Part shown: piece by piece, positions 9,275 through 18,366 of the stretch
How positions within the stretch are numbered: position 1 is the first letter of the stretch
Layout: each line of letters starts with the position of its first letter
From: Candidatus Omnitrophota bacterium
GTDB lineage: Bacteria > Omnitrophota > Omnitrophia > Omnitrophales > Aquincolibacteriaceae
DNA: 47,390 nt
Direction of reading: 5' to 3'
Assembly (NCBI GenBank): GCA_023247055.1
Contig: JAHFHF010000011.1
Coordinates: 11,285-58,674, forward strand
The notes under the pieces: model-generated
What the model was told of the DNA's origin: nothing
The model's database searches: none
What the model saw: only the letters and a program-made list of their open reading frames with translations
Position numbers and translations under genes: made by a program

Positions 9275-12200
9275 ATGAAAAAGAATCTCCACTGGATCAA
9301 TAAAATTACTGCCCTGACCGCCCTCATTACCTTCAGCCTTAATACCCTTACTGCCTATTCCATGGGAGTGATGCCTGCGTCGCAAGCCGGAGGTATGTCT
9401 GTTTCAGCGCCCGCTGCAAGTTCCGCGCTTAATCTTGCCTTAGTCCATACTATTCCCGAACAGACGGCAGCCGCTGGCGAAATTTTTACGGCGCCGGCCG
9501 AGCAAGCGGTGATTTATCACGTGCAAGATGCGCATACTTCGCTTGAGGCCCAGCAAAATATCAAAAAAATTCTCGAACATCTGACCCGGGATTCAAAAGT
9601 CGATACGATTTTCCTGGAAGGCGTGATGGAAGAAGCCTTCGCCGATTGGATCCGCCTTTTTAATAATGACGAAGCCAATCAAAAAGCGGCGGCACTCTTG
9701 GCGCGCGAAAGTCTGATCGGCGGCGCGGAACTTTTCCTTCTTGATCATGACCGTCAAAATAAAAACCTGCGTATTCTTGGCGTTGAAAATCCGGCACTTT
9801 ACCGGGCTAACCTTGAAGCTTACCGGGCAGTTTTAAATCACAAATCCGAGTCAGAAAAATTTTTGGGAGAGATCCGGTCCGGCATTTTGACGGCAGGCTC
9901 TAAAATTCTCAACAAAAAATTAGCTGGTTTTTTTAAGGAGTGGCTCTTTGTGACTGAGTCCACCCAGGACCCTTTTCGCCTGTTTAAAGCACTGGAACGT
10001 ATGGCGCGCGAAAACCTGGCCTTGCAGTGGGAGAATCCGCGCCTGCAGATCGAGTGGCCGCAAATGTTCCGCCTGTTGAAACTCGGTCAGCTTGAGAAAA
10101 CTCTCAATGCCGGCAAAGCCAGAGAAGATCATGAGCGCTGGATGAAATGGCTGGCTGAAAAAAAAGTATCTGAAGCCATGCAAAAAGAAGCTGCGGCCCT
10201 TGGAGAAGTTTTGAGAACGGCCCAATGGGCGAGCGAGACGCCGCGCAAAGACCTTGAAAAAATTTACGACGAACTTTCTCCACTTGGGTTTTCCTTCAAG
10301 GATTATCCGGCGCTTTCTGACGTTTTGGGATCTTTGATTCTGCGCGGCGAAATCGATGCCCAAGCCTTGATGCAGGAGTCCGACCGGCTGAGGGACATGA
10401 TCCTGGACAAACTGGCTCAAAATCAAAACGAAAAAGAATTGATCGCGGTTTATAAGGATTATTTGCTGCTCAAGGGCCTTTTGTCCTTAGAACTTTCTTC
10501 CGAACAATACGCGCTTGTTCTAAATCGCGTGGCTGAAATGCAGCCCGAAAAAATCAGCATCAGGTTAGCATCGCTGATGTCATCCTCGCAGACAGGCGCT
10601 ACGTCATCCCAGCAAACAACCGCCATGTCATTCCCGCAAACGGGCGCCACGTCATCCCCGCATGCTTCTGGCGGGGATCTACAAGCCAATAACATTTTTG
10701 ACCACGCGCTCCAATTCTACCAAGCCGCCCAAAAGCGCAATGAAATCATCCATCAGAACATGCTGCAAAAAATGAAAGCCCTCAATAAACGCGAAGCCAT
10801 CCTGATTACGGGCGGTTTTCACGCCAAAGGCATCCACGAATTATGGAAAAAAAGCGGTGTCTCTTTCGTTGAACTCACGCCGCACCTTTCTGAAATCAAA
10901 AAAGATACCAATTACGAGAATGTCATGCTGCTTAAGGCCGATTACAAAACGCGCCTGGCCACGCTGCATGGATTGAGCGCGGCCGAAGATTTTGAGCCGG
11001 CCATGCAGGGGGATGCCATTGTCGGCGTGTATGCGGCCGGCCTGCGGGCGGCAGAGGAGGCAGTGACTTTTGAAATGAAAATTACCCGGGGATGGAAGCC
11101 GCAGGATATCGCAAAACATGTGGCGGAGGCCCCAAAGACAAAATTGCTTGCGTCGCGCCGCTCCGAAGTGCGGCAGTTACCGCTCACTCCGGCAGAGGCA
11201 GATTCGGCGTTTGGCGGGGGATGGAATCCATTGACTGAGTCCATAGCCTCTAAAGCGCCTGCAAGTGCTTCAACCCGAGGGACTTCGCGGCGTGCATTAA
11301 GCCGTGTACCGTTGGTAGCGGCCGAAATTCTTGAAGAACGAATCCTGGCGACGAATCAATTAGATACCATTCCACATCTGCCGCAGGAGATTTTGCGTAC
11401 GGTTGATGTGAATAGCCCGTATGGATTTGTTTTTACCTCCTTTCGTACGGGAATCGTCGATACCAGACAGGCATTAGTTTTTAACCTTACGGAAGGAAGA
11501 CTCGAAGGAGTGGGGGGGTACACACGGGTTCAGGGTTATCCATCGGGCCCTCAATTTCATGAAGGCTCGGATATCCAATACGATCCAGTAAGGATGGAAC
11601 TTTCGGCAATGATTGATGGTGAGAGAAGAGCCCTTACGATTCAATCCAGTATGCCGCCGGCGGCAACTACGGATACCATTCAAATCATCGCGGAAAGCGA
11701 TCATCAGGTTTTGACCATTACCGCTCAAGCTGGAATAGAACTCTTCAGAAAAGAATACAGCGCCGGTTTGATAGTCGAAAACGCCATGATTGCCGATGGT
11801 GCGCTTTTGGTTGATCTCTCGAGCGACACGATCGAGATACAACCTTTTTATCAGTATCACCAATATCATCCTTCCTTCGCGATTCAAGGGATTGCGTTGA
11901 ATCAAGTGAGCCTATTCCAAAATAGATTTTTGGAAGTGACGGCGCTTGAGACTGAGCATAGTTTTCGAACAGATGTCATTGATCAAAATCAAGGAAGTGT
12001 CATTATCAGCAATTCGACTCAGCCACTTACGGTGGTTCCCACGGGATGGACGCCAACCAACGATTCGAATATTCCGGAGGTCACTTCCAGCTGGACGGCG
12101 GTTCCGAACCTTCCTAATCTAGCGTACCAAATTGGAGAAGACGGAATCACACGTATTCGTGATTTAGCATCAGGCCAAATAACTGACAAACCATTTTCTC

Positions 12201-15200
12201 AAAATTTTTCCGCGCAGCAGGCTTATCGAAGGGGGGATCGTTATGTGATTACCCCTGAGGGATTAATTGAGATTTATAATGCGAGTAACCGAAGTAATGC
12301 ATCTGTTTTTGTTTACAGCCCTGTTACAAATCAAGGATTCTCTTACAACTTAGGGTCACCGCCACAAGCATCAGCGGTGACAGCAGATGGACGTTTCTTT
12401 CTGGTTGCCCATGCGCTCAATCGGCTTTCGAGTATCCCATTAACCAGCGTGGGATCGAGACATGATCTGCTCATTGAACTTTGGCCGGGGCCAGAGCCTC
12501 ATGGAGCGCCAAAAATTGATCAGCTTTCTCTTGTGGAAGAAAATCGCTTGCTTGCCCATGTCAATGACAGCCAAATTCCAACAACGATTCCTCTGGAAAG
12601 AAGCTTCTATTTAGATGTGGCTCAAGATGGAAGTTTAAATTTGACGGCGACAGAATGGACGCAGGCCGCGTTAATCCAGAAAATCCAGACGGAAATTCTG
12701 GCCGGTGTTGAGTTGGTGAGTGTGAGCGGTATAGCAACGGACCGGGATGATTTGGTAGCGGCAGTGGCTTTGGAAAAACCGGATCAATTCGGCAATCAGC
12801 GGCGCCATGTGTTTATTTACACGACGCAGGGAGAAGAGCAGCTTCACGCAAATTATTTGGGGCAAGCGGCGGAACCGTTCCTTGGGATTGACATTGCTGA
12901 AGCAGGAGATGCCAAGGTTGCTATTCTTAAAGACAGACAATTGTATTTTTTTATTCTAAGGCAGGATAATCTGATCGATCGCTACGGCTCCTCTTTTAGT
13001 CCAGCAGCATTTTTGAATGTGATCAATCATGCCGACGGCACTTTTACGGTCCAGGTTTATCCGGAGGATACGAATGGCGTTGCCGAAAAGTTCAGGATCA
13101 ATGATGCGGGTGCGATTCAGAGAATCAGCACCAGCCATTTTGTGCCCGCAGCAGTTCTGGCGACTCTGCCTAAAACCGTTTCTAATCCTGGGTTTGTGAT
13201 TGAAAGCCGAGTTGATGCGGCCGGAACGGATCGGGCACATTGGAATATTTTTGCAACGGATGGCCGCTATGTGGTAGCGACTACCAAACTGTATCAGTTC
13301 CAACCCGACACGCTGCGTCTTTCCGTTTTTGGCCTGGGGCATCCGGATGTCAGTCCTGATGGGGCGGCTTTGATTGCCGGCAAGAGAACGCTGCGGGATC
13401 TTGCCGGTGGACAGATTCTTGAACATACCCAAGTGGTCAGTCTTTACAATGTTTTCGATGGATCGCATGTGCGCGACATTCCTCTGAAATCACCAGCCGA
13501 GGAAATTGCCAGCGACATTCGCTTTGCGCCGGGGTCCTCCGACGTGATCAAGGTGACTTATCCCTCAGGGGAGATACAGTTTTTTAAAACCACCGGCGAT
13601 TTGCTTGTTGGATCAACGGCCTTTACGCTCAAGCAGCTTACGGCGCTGCAGCCCAATCAAGGGATTGATGACGGCCGTGGTTACAGCGCGATTAAGAAAA
13701 CCATGGCTTCAAAACCGAACTATACGTATGTGGCGATACATAGCCCTAGTGGAAGCGCGCAGTATCTTGTTTTTAATGCAGCAAACCAGGTTGTGCGCAA
13801 ATTGTCCGGCAATCAGGGGAAGGGCATTATTTTATTTTCCACGTCGCCTTTTACGGGGCGGCATACTGTCATAGGCCACATGGAGCCTGACGCGACGGCG
13901 GATGGCCGTTTTGTCGTCTTTGGCAGTACCGAAACCACGGAAAGTGCGATTGCTCCTGCTTCATCAACCCGGGATATCCGCATTCATGCGGTCGATGTGC
14001 TAAGCGGGGAAGGGTTTGAGATTTTAGTGCGCCACGATGAGGGTAGCCAACTCGGCACGCGGCCGCGTGTTTCCTCGATGACGCTGCTTGATCAAAATCG
14101 CGTGCAGGTAAATTTTGAGGGCGGTACCCAGGAAACTTATAATCTTGTTTCGAGGCATCAAATGCCTGCGCTGCCGGAAATCAGCGCAGGCCGCAAACAG
14201 GTTGTGGTTAAGGATCAAAACGGAACAATCACATTTCAACGTAACTATTCCAGCACACAAATCGAATCGGCCCGAATTATGGATGTGAATGGAACGCCGG
14301 TGCTCTTGCTGGATTTAGGCAATGACAAGGTGGATGTGGTCAACTTGAACAAGCCGACGTTGAAAATGCCGTCCCTGTTGAGCGGCGTTGGCATTACCCA
14401 CGCCAAAGTTGTGGCGGACGGACTGGAAATCAAAGTTCTCAAGGCCGATCAACTGGGAACGACGACCTCCGTGATCAATCCCGCAAATCTTAAAGTGCTG
14501 CGCTCAAGCAGCAAGAATTTTCCTGTGATCACAGCTTCGGGGAACGATTTAACCCAGGTCAGTGATCTGCCGGGATTGATCGATGTCCACACCTATCCCT
14601 ATGACACGGTCCAGCTTGCGGGAGCAAAAACCCCTGATAGCGATACAACGGTGGATGTGGCAAACACGGTTGTTGTGACGGATGCGCGTAAAAATGAGGG
14701 GGCCGGGGCCTCTTTTGACAGTTTTTCAACATTGAGCCATATCATTGAAACCGGAGTTTTGCCTGAGCAGTTTGTGCTCGGCCTCTTCAGTACGCAAATC
14801 AAGGTTCGACTCGAGGTTGTCTCTGTGGATCCGGTATCGGGAATTGAAACCAAGGCTTCCGTTATCGTCAAAGTTAAACCGAATACCATCCAGACCGTCA
14901 CCCTTTCAAGAGCGCAGTTAGCAGAGCAGGGTATTGATCCGGATCACGTGCGCATTATTTATGCGATCAATCCCAATAACGTCCGGTCCTATACGCAGCT
15001 TTATGCCGGGCCTCAGGCTCTACCGCAACCCGTCCAAACGCAGAATGCAAACTACACTGCCATGCTTTTGGATGATTACCATGTCGCGATTATCCCTAAA
15101 AAGGCCTCGCTTGGCCGCCCGGTTTTAGTCGATTTTAGGAATTTTTTTAATACCGGATCTATTTACACTTATTCGCCTGTCACGGGCATTGCTTTTAACC

Positions 15201-16624
15201 TTCCGGCGCGGCCGAATCTTTTGGAAATTACTTTTGATACGGGCGAAGGTGAAGTTAAAGGTCATCTTTTTCTGACGGCTGCTAAAAAAACGAGCGAGCC
15301 TGTTTCGGCCGTTCTCCGGCAAGGAATCGTGACTCCGAACCAGAGATATTTTATTGAATATGCCGACGGTCAAGCCCCTACCTGGAATCCGGACGAAACG
15401 ATCATGGTTCGTGATTTAGCCACAGGAGCCGTCAAAAGCTATGCGCTGGATGCCGGCAAGAATATTTTTTATGCTACCGACGAACCGCAGCGCGCCATTG
15501 AGCGTACGGTGATCAATAACTCCTATGTCGTAACCAGCACACTGCATCGGGGGCAAAGCGGCGCCCCTGACTTTAATCGGATCAGCATTCTTTCTCTGAG
15601 CAGCAGAACAATAAAGACGGTGGATATTCCCGTATCCTCAGGAATAGCCATCACGGAGTTAAGCTTTACCTCTGGAGTTTTTGTGGATCCCACGCACGTG
15701 GATATTACTCTGCATAATGGCCTTACTTACCGGGTTGACGCAAAACTCGCCACAGTCCGGGCGCGCTCCGAAGTGCGTGAACAATCTTCTGATAGCATCC
15801 TGGGACGTTACGGAGTTTCCGAAACGGCGATGCTGGATACAGCGCGCATGGCCGGTTCATCGGTTTCCGAGGAACTGCGCGCGGATAGGCTCTTTTTCCT
15901 TTCTCTGATCGGGCAACTTGCCCGGGAAATTATCGGTGAGATGGGTGAAGATTCGCCTGAACTCGCGCAGATCCTTGACCTGATGCGGCGTGAATTGCAA
16001 GGCGTGCTGCCAAAACCCGCGCCGGGCACAGAAAATAGCCATCGTCAGTATTATGATGCGGTCGATGCGTCTGAGCTTGATAAGGATGCGGCTTACGGTC
16101 TTGTGCTGCTGACGCTGCAGCCCCGGATGCAGTCAGGTTCCACACAGGCTAATCAAATCGTGCTGTATGTCCGCGGCGATACGGCCGCTGTCAGCCGTCA
16201 GGTGAAAGAAGTTGCCGAAACTTATGTGGCTATTTTTACAAAATTGGGTCAGCCTGGCCTGGCAAATAATCTTGTCATCGAAAATGCGGCGGGGTGGAAT
16301 AACAGGCTGATCGGCAGAGCCATGATCCGCCGAGCAGCTTCCGGCAAAGACCAGCATATCGAGAAAGCCTTTTTATCCCGCGATCCTGGTTTTTTTAATG
16401 ACATGGCTGTCATTGCCGGAGTTTTGCGGATGAACCGCGCCCATACCGACCGCAACAGCGCTCTGCTGGGTTCCGATGTGCTGCTTGCGGGCGAAGATAT
16501 TAACGAACGCACGCATATGATCTTGAATCTGCAAAACGAGCTGGAACGGCTGGGATTATCGAGCCTGCTTGCGGCCCGTGTTGCAGGGCTGATTGCTCAA
16601 CTTAAGGTCGCTATTTCCGCCTAA
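9275..16624 (+). CDS. Giant exported protein: ChaN/TraB-like domain, propeller-like middle, helical C-terminus
   Basis: The protein has 2449 residues, starting at an ATG preceded by AAGGACGCAACTC. Residues 1-30 form a signal peptide. Residues about 75-570 resemble the ChaN/TraB/EreA superfamily: YHVQDAHTSLEAQ near 80, FLEGV near 110, and GGFHAKGI near 512. Residues about 700-2150 carry propeller-like strands such as TADGRFFLVA, TDGRYVVATT and SPDGAALIAG; the phrase RDLA.G recurs near 959, 1372 and 2043. Residues about 2165-2449 form a separate, mostly helical domain. The motif RSEVR marks both boundaries (near 628 and 2162). I find no cysteine in the whole chain, which suits an exported protein. 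An in-frame genomic repeat interrupts the first domain near residues 434-468. Function is unknown; a periplasmic or surface location is inferred. Confidence 0.85.
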   Translation: MKKNLHWINKITALTALITFSLNTLTAYSMGVMPASQAGGMSVSAPAASSALNLALVHTIPEQTAAAGEIFTAPAEQAVIYHVQDAHTSLEAQQNIKKILEHLTRDSKVDTIFLEGVMEEAFADWIRLFNNDEANQKAAALLARESLIGGAELFLLDHDRQNKNLRILGVENPALYRANLEAYRAVLNHKSESEKFLGEIRSGILTAGSKILNKKLAGFFKEWLFVTESTQDPFRLFKALERMARENLALQWENPRLQIEWPQMFRLLKLGQLEKTLNAGKAREDHERWMKWLAEKKVSEAMQKEAAALGEVLRTAQWASETPRKDLEKIYDELSPLGFSFKDYPALSDVLGSLILRGEIDAQALMQESDRLRDMILDKLAQNQNEKELIAVYKDYLLLKGLLSLELSSEQYALVLNRVAEMQPEKISIRLASLMSSSQTGATSSQQTTAMSFPQTGATSSPHASGGDLQANNIFDHALQFYQAAQKRNEIIHQNMLQKMKALNKREAILITGGFHAKGIHELWKKSGVSFVELTPHLSEIKKDTNYENVMLLKADYKTRLATLHGLSAAEDFEPAMQGDAIVGVYAAGLRAAEEAVTFEMKITRGWKPQDIAKHVAEAPKTKLLASRRSEVRQLPLTPAEADSAFGGGWNPLTESIASKAPASASTRGTSRRALSRVPLVAAEILEERILATNQLDTIPHLPQEILRTVDVNSPYGFVFTSFRTGIVDTRQALVFNLTEGRLEGVGGYTRVQGYPSGPQFHEGSDIQYDPVRMELSAMIDGERRALTIQSSMPPAATTDTIQIIAESDHQVLTITAQAGIELFRKEYSAGLIVENAMIADGALLVDLSSDTIEIQPFYQYHQYHPSFAIQGIALNQVSLFQNRFLEVTALETEHSFRTDVIDQNQGSVIISNSTQPLTVVPTGWTPTNDSNIPEVTSSWTAVPNLPNLAYQIGEDGITRIRDLASGQITDKPFSQNFSAQQAYRRGDRYVITPEGLIEIYNASNRSNASVFVYSPVTNQGFSYNLGSPPQASAVTADGRFFLVAHALNRLSSIPLTSVGSRHDLLIELWPGPEPHGAPKIDQLSLVEENRLLAHVNDSQIPTTIPLERSFYLDVAQDGSLNLTATEWTQAALIQKIQTEILAGVELVSVSGIATDRDDLVAAVALEKPDQFGNQRRHVFIYTTQGEEQLHANYLGQAAEPFLGIDIAEAGDAKVAILKDRQLYFFILRQDNLIDRYGSSFSPAAFLNVINHADGTFTVQVYPEDTNGVAEKFRINDAGAIQRISTSHFVPAAVLATLPKTVSNPGFVIESRVDAAGTDRAHWNIFATDGRYVVATTKLYQFQPDTLRLSVFGLGHPDVSPDGAALIAGKRTLRDLAGGQILEHTQVVSLYNVFDGSHVRDIPLKSPAEEIASDIRFAPGSSDVIKVTYPSGEIQFFKTTGDLLVGSTAFTLKQLTALQPNQGIDDGRGYSAIKKTMASKPNYTYVAIHSPSGSAQYLVFNAANQVVRKLSGNQGKGIILFSTSPFTGRHTVIGHMEPDATADGRFVVFGSTETTESAIAPASSTRDIRIHAVDVLSGEGFEILVRHDEGSQLGTRPRVSSMTLLDQNRVQVNFEGGTQETYNLVSRHQMPALPEISAGRKQVVVKDQNGTITFQRNYSSTQIESARIMDVNGTPVLLLDLGNDKVDVVNLNKPTLKMPSLLSGVGITHAKVVADGLEIKVLKADQLGTTTSVINPANLKVLRSSSKNFPVITASGNDLTQVSDLPGLIDVHTYPYDTVQLAGAKTPDSDTTVDVANTVVVTDARKNEGAGASFDSFSTLSHIIETGVLPEQFVLGLFSTQIKVRLEVVSVDPVSGIETKASVIVKVKPNTIQTVTLSRAQLAEQGIDPDHVRIIYAINPNNVRSYTQLYAGPQALPQPVQTQNANYTAMLLDDYHVAIIPKKASLGRPVLVDFRNFFNTGSIYTYSPVTGIAFNLPARPNLLEITFDTGEGEVKGHLFLTAAKKTSEPVSAVLRQGIVTPNQRYFIEYADGQAPTWNPDETIMVRDLATGAVKSYALDAGKNIFYATDEPQRAIERTVINNSYVVTSTLHRGQSGAPDFNRISILSLSSRTIKTVDIPVSSGIAITELSFTSGVFVDPTHVDITLHNGLTYRVDAKLATVRARSEVREQSSDSILGRYGVSETAMLDTARMAGSSVSEELRADRLFFLSLIGQLAREIIGEMGEDSPELAQILDLMRRELQGVLPKPAPGTENSHRQYYDAVDASELDKDAAYGLVLLTLQPRMQSGSTQANQIVLYVRGDTAAVSRQVKEVAETYVAIFTKLGQPGLANNLVIENAAGWNNRLIGRAMIRRAASGKDQHIEKAFLSRDPGFFNDMAVIAGVLRMNRAHTDRNSALLGSDVLLAGEDINERTHMILNLQNELERLGLSSLLAARVAGLIAQLKVAISA
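10577..10680. repeat. In-frame hairpin-repeat insertion inside the giant gene
   Basis: Three successive 24-bp units (10577, 10601, 10625) and a longer last unit (10649-10680) each begin with a variant of TGTCATCCC. They encode MSSSQTGA, TSSQQTTA, MSFPQTGA and TSSPHASGGDL. The last unit is the same element as an intergenic hairpin at 38744-38773 in opposite orientation. Confidence 0.85.
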
Positions 16625-16649
16625 TCCACATCATCACGCCGACCCCCCT

Positions 16650-16857
16650 CTTAATCTCCCCCCGAAAAGCACGGGGGGAGAAATAAAAAAGATCTCTTGT
16701 CTCCTTCCCCCTATTTTTGGGGGAAGCGGTTGATTCTGTTTCCTCCCCCCGTGCTCTCCGGGGGAAGCGGTTGATTCTGTTTCCTCCCCCGTGCTCTCCG
16801 GGGGAAGCGGTTGATTCTGTTTCCTCCCCCGTGCTTTTCGGGGGAGGACTAAGGTGG
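16650..16857. repeat. Tandem roughly 40-bp hairpin repeats between convergent genes
   Basis: The stretch AAGCGGTTGATTCTGTTTCC recurs at 16724, 16765 and 16805. Between copies lie C-run/G-run hairpins (CCCCC GTGCTCTCC GGGGG). A related hairpin begins at 16656. The block separates the giant + gene from the minus-strand methyltransferase gene and may help end transcription, although no T-run follows. Confidence 0.85.
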
Positions 16858-16898
16858 GGGAAAAGATAAAATAAATTTGCCCGCGCGTAACGGTTACA

Positions 16899-18290
16899 CT
16901 ACGTGCTTTTTTTTAGGATGGCGGCAAAGAAACCGTCGGTGCCGTCACGGTGGGGCAGAAGTTTCATAAATCCATGGTCAAACGGGACAGTCTCTGCGTT
17001 CGAAGCAGAGGCAGTCCTCGGAGGAAGAGGGGACAGTCCTTGAGTGCTTTTTTCCTCCCCCGGTTTGCGGGGGAGGTTAGGTGGGGGTGTGGGAACAATT
17101 CTTAATTCAGGATGCCGCTTAAGAATTTCCGCAACCGTTTCTTCATTTTCGGACGGGTCCAGCGAGCAGGTGATGTAAACCAGCGTACCGCCGGGTTTAA
17201 GGCGCGGCAGGGCGGATTCGACGATGGTCACTTGTTCAGCGTGCTGTTTCTGTAAAATCTCGAGGCTTAATTTCCACTTTGCGTCGGGATTGCGGCGCAG
17301 GGTGCCGCTGCCGGAACAAGGAGCATCCACTAAAATTTTATCAAAGCCTTCTTTGGCCGCTTTCATCTCATCCATACGGGTCAAATCAGCCGGAAAAATA
17401 TTAAAGATGCCGGCGCGTTGCGCGCGTTTTTTAAGGTCGTCCAATTTTTTCATGCGAATATCGGTTGCGACAATGCGGCCTTTATTTTGCATCATGGCCG
17501 CCATGAGCAGTGTTTTGCCTCCTCCGCCGGCGCAGACATCCCAGATCAGTTCCCCCGGTTTGGCGTCAAGCAGCATGCCGGCCAGCTGACTGCCTTCATC
17601 CTGCACTTCGAATAAACCTTCCGTGAACTCTTCCGTTTGAAAAACAGCGACGCGCTCGCTGAAAATAATACCGAATGGAGATTTCTCAGCGGCTTTGACC
17701 TGAAAGCCTGCGGCCGTGAAACGGGCCATTAATTCTTCGCGTGTAATTTTCAAAGGATTGACACGCACGGCCAGCGGCGGCCGCTGATTCAGGCCCTCAA
17801 GCAATTTGGGCAATTCTGCGCCAAAAATCTTGTCCCAGCGTTCGACCAGCCATAGGGGAAAGGAATATTGCAGAGCGAGTTGTTCCAGGGGTGGCCGGGG
17901 CTTATCGGAAGCGGGCGGCCGTTTTTGCGTGAGATAACCATACAGCCGTTCCGCCTGCTCCTGCTTGATTCCGAAGCGTTCAATTTCAAACATAAAAACG
18001 TCCAGCGGGATCATGCTTTCGACGGCAGCCGCCAAAATGACCATCAGTTGATCGTTGGTTCCGACGTTGAATTGCTCAGCCCAGGCCTCTAAAAGACTGT
18101 AATGCCGGAACAGGGTGTAAAGAACCTCAGAAAGAAAACGGCGGTCGCGCGAGCCCAGGGTTTTGCGGCGCCTGAAAAAATAGTTCGCCAGCCAGCGGTC
18201 GGCCGGTCCCATGTCCTGCGGATCCAGGTCTTCCCACATTTCGCGGGCAATACGCAATTGGGTTGAAAAAACACGCGAGGGTTCAGTCAT
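16899..18290 (-). CDS. rsmB: RsmB-family 16S rRNA (cytosine-C5) methyltransferase
   Basis: The protein has 463 residues. The N-terminal part is a NusB-like helical domain (DRWLANYFFRRRKTLGSRDR, residues about 23-60). The SAM-binding methyltransferase fold follows: DVCAGGGGKT is motif I, ILVDAPCSGSGTLRRNPDAK is motif IV, and VYITCSLDPSENE holds the catalytic cysteine of motif VI. The end MKLLPHRDGTDGFFAAILKK is typical of Sun/RsmB proteins. The predicted role is m5C formation in 16S rRNA; the exact target base is not shown. Between motif VI and the last block, about 35 residues rich in Pro, Ser and Glu are encoded by intergenic-type repeats (17000-17090), an unusual insertion. The start ATG lacks a clear Shine-Dalgarno sequence. 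Confidence 0.85.
   Translation of the reverse strand: MTEPSRVFSTQLRIAREMWEDLDPQDMGPADRWLANYFFRRRKTLGSRDRRFLSEVLYTLFRHYSLLEAWAEQFNVGTNDQLMVILAAAVESMIPLDVFMFEIERFGIKQEQAERLYGYLTQKRPPASDKPRPPLEQLALQYSFPLWLVERWDKIFGAELPKLLEGLNQRPPLAVRVNPLKITREELMARFTAAGFQVKAAEKSPFGIIFSERVAVFQTEEFTEGLFEVQDEGSQLAGMLLDAKPGELIWDVCAGGGGKTLLMAAMMQNKGRIVATDIRMKKLDDLKKRAQRAGIFNIFPADLTRMDEMKAAKEGFDKILVDAPCSGSGTLRRNPDAKWKLSLEILQKQHAEQVTIVESALPRLKPGGTLVYITCSLDPSENEETVAEILKRHPELRIVPTPPPNLPRKPGEEKSTQGLSPLPPRTASASNAETVPFDHGFMKLLPHRDGTDGFFAAILKKST
16995..17092. repeat. Repeat sequences inside the rsmB-like coding region
   Basis: The segment holds CCTCCCCCGGTTTGCGGGGG, the same C-run/G-run hairpin class as at 16650-16857 and 46741. 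It also holds GGGGACAGTCC-type sequence that resembles the intergenic GACTGTCCCC elements near 32111, 34874 and 36440. It is read through in frame as a Pro/Ser-rich linker. Confidence 0.75.
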
Positions 18291-18330
18291 AACAAACGAA
18301 TACTAGCACAAAAAGCCTGTATAACGGTCA

Positions 18331-18359
18331 TTGACAGCCGCGGGTGCCGGATTTAACAT
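18331..18359 (+). promoter_or_regulatory. Promoter-like sequence directly before the lipoprotein ATG
   Basis: TTGACA (18331-18336), a 17-base spacer and TAACAT (18354-18359) match a sigma-70 promoter well. Transcription would then start about where the ATG at 18367 lies, implying a leaderless or nearly leaderless mRNA. No ribosome site precedes that ATG. Confidence 0.5.
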
Positions 18360-18366
18360 TCGTGTC

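Noticed and set aside
16719-16857. CRISPR-like array.
   Set aside because: Both the repeat and the intervening sequence recur unchanged and the units are hairpins of C- and G-runs; there are no unique spacers and no cas genes.
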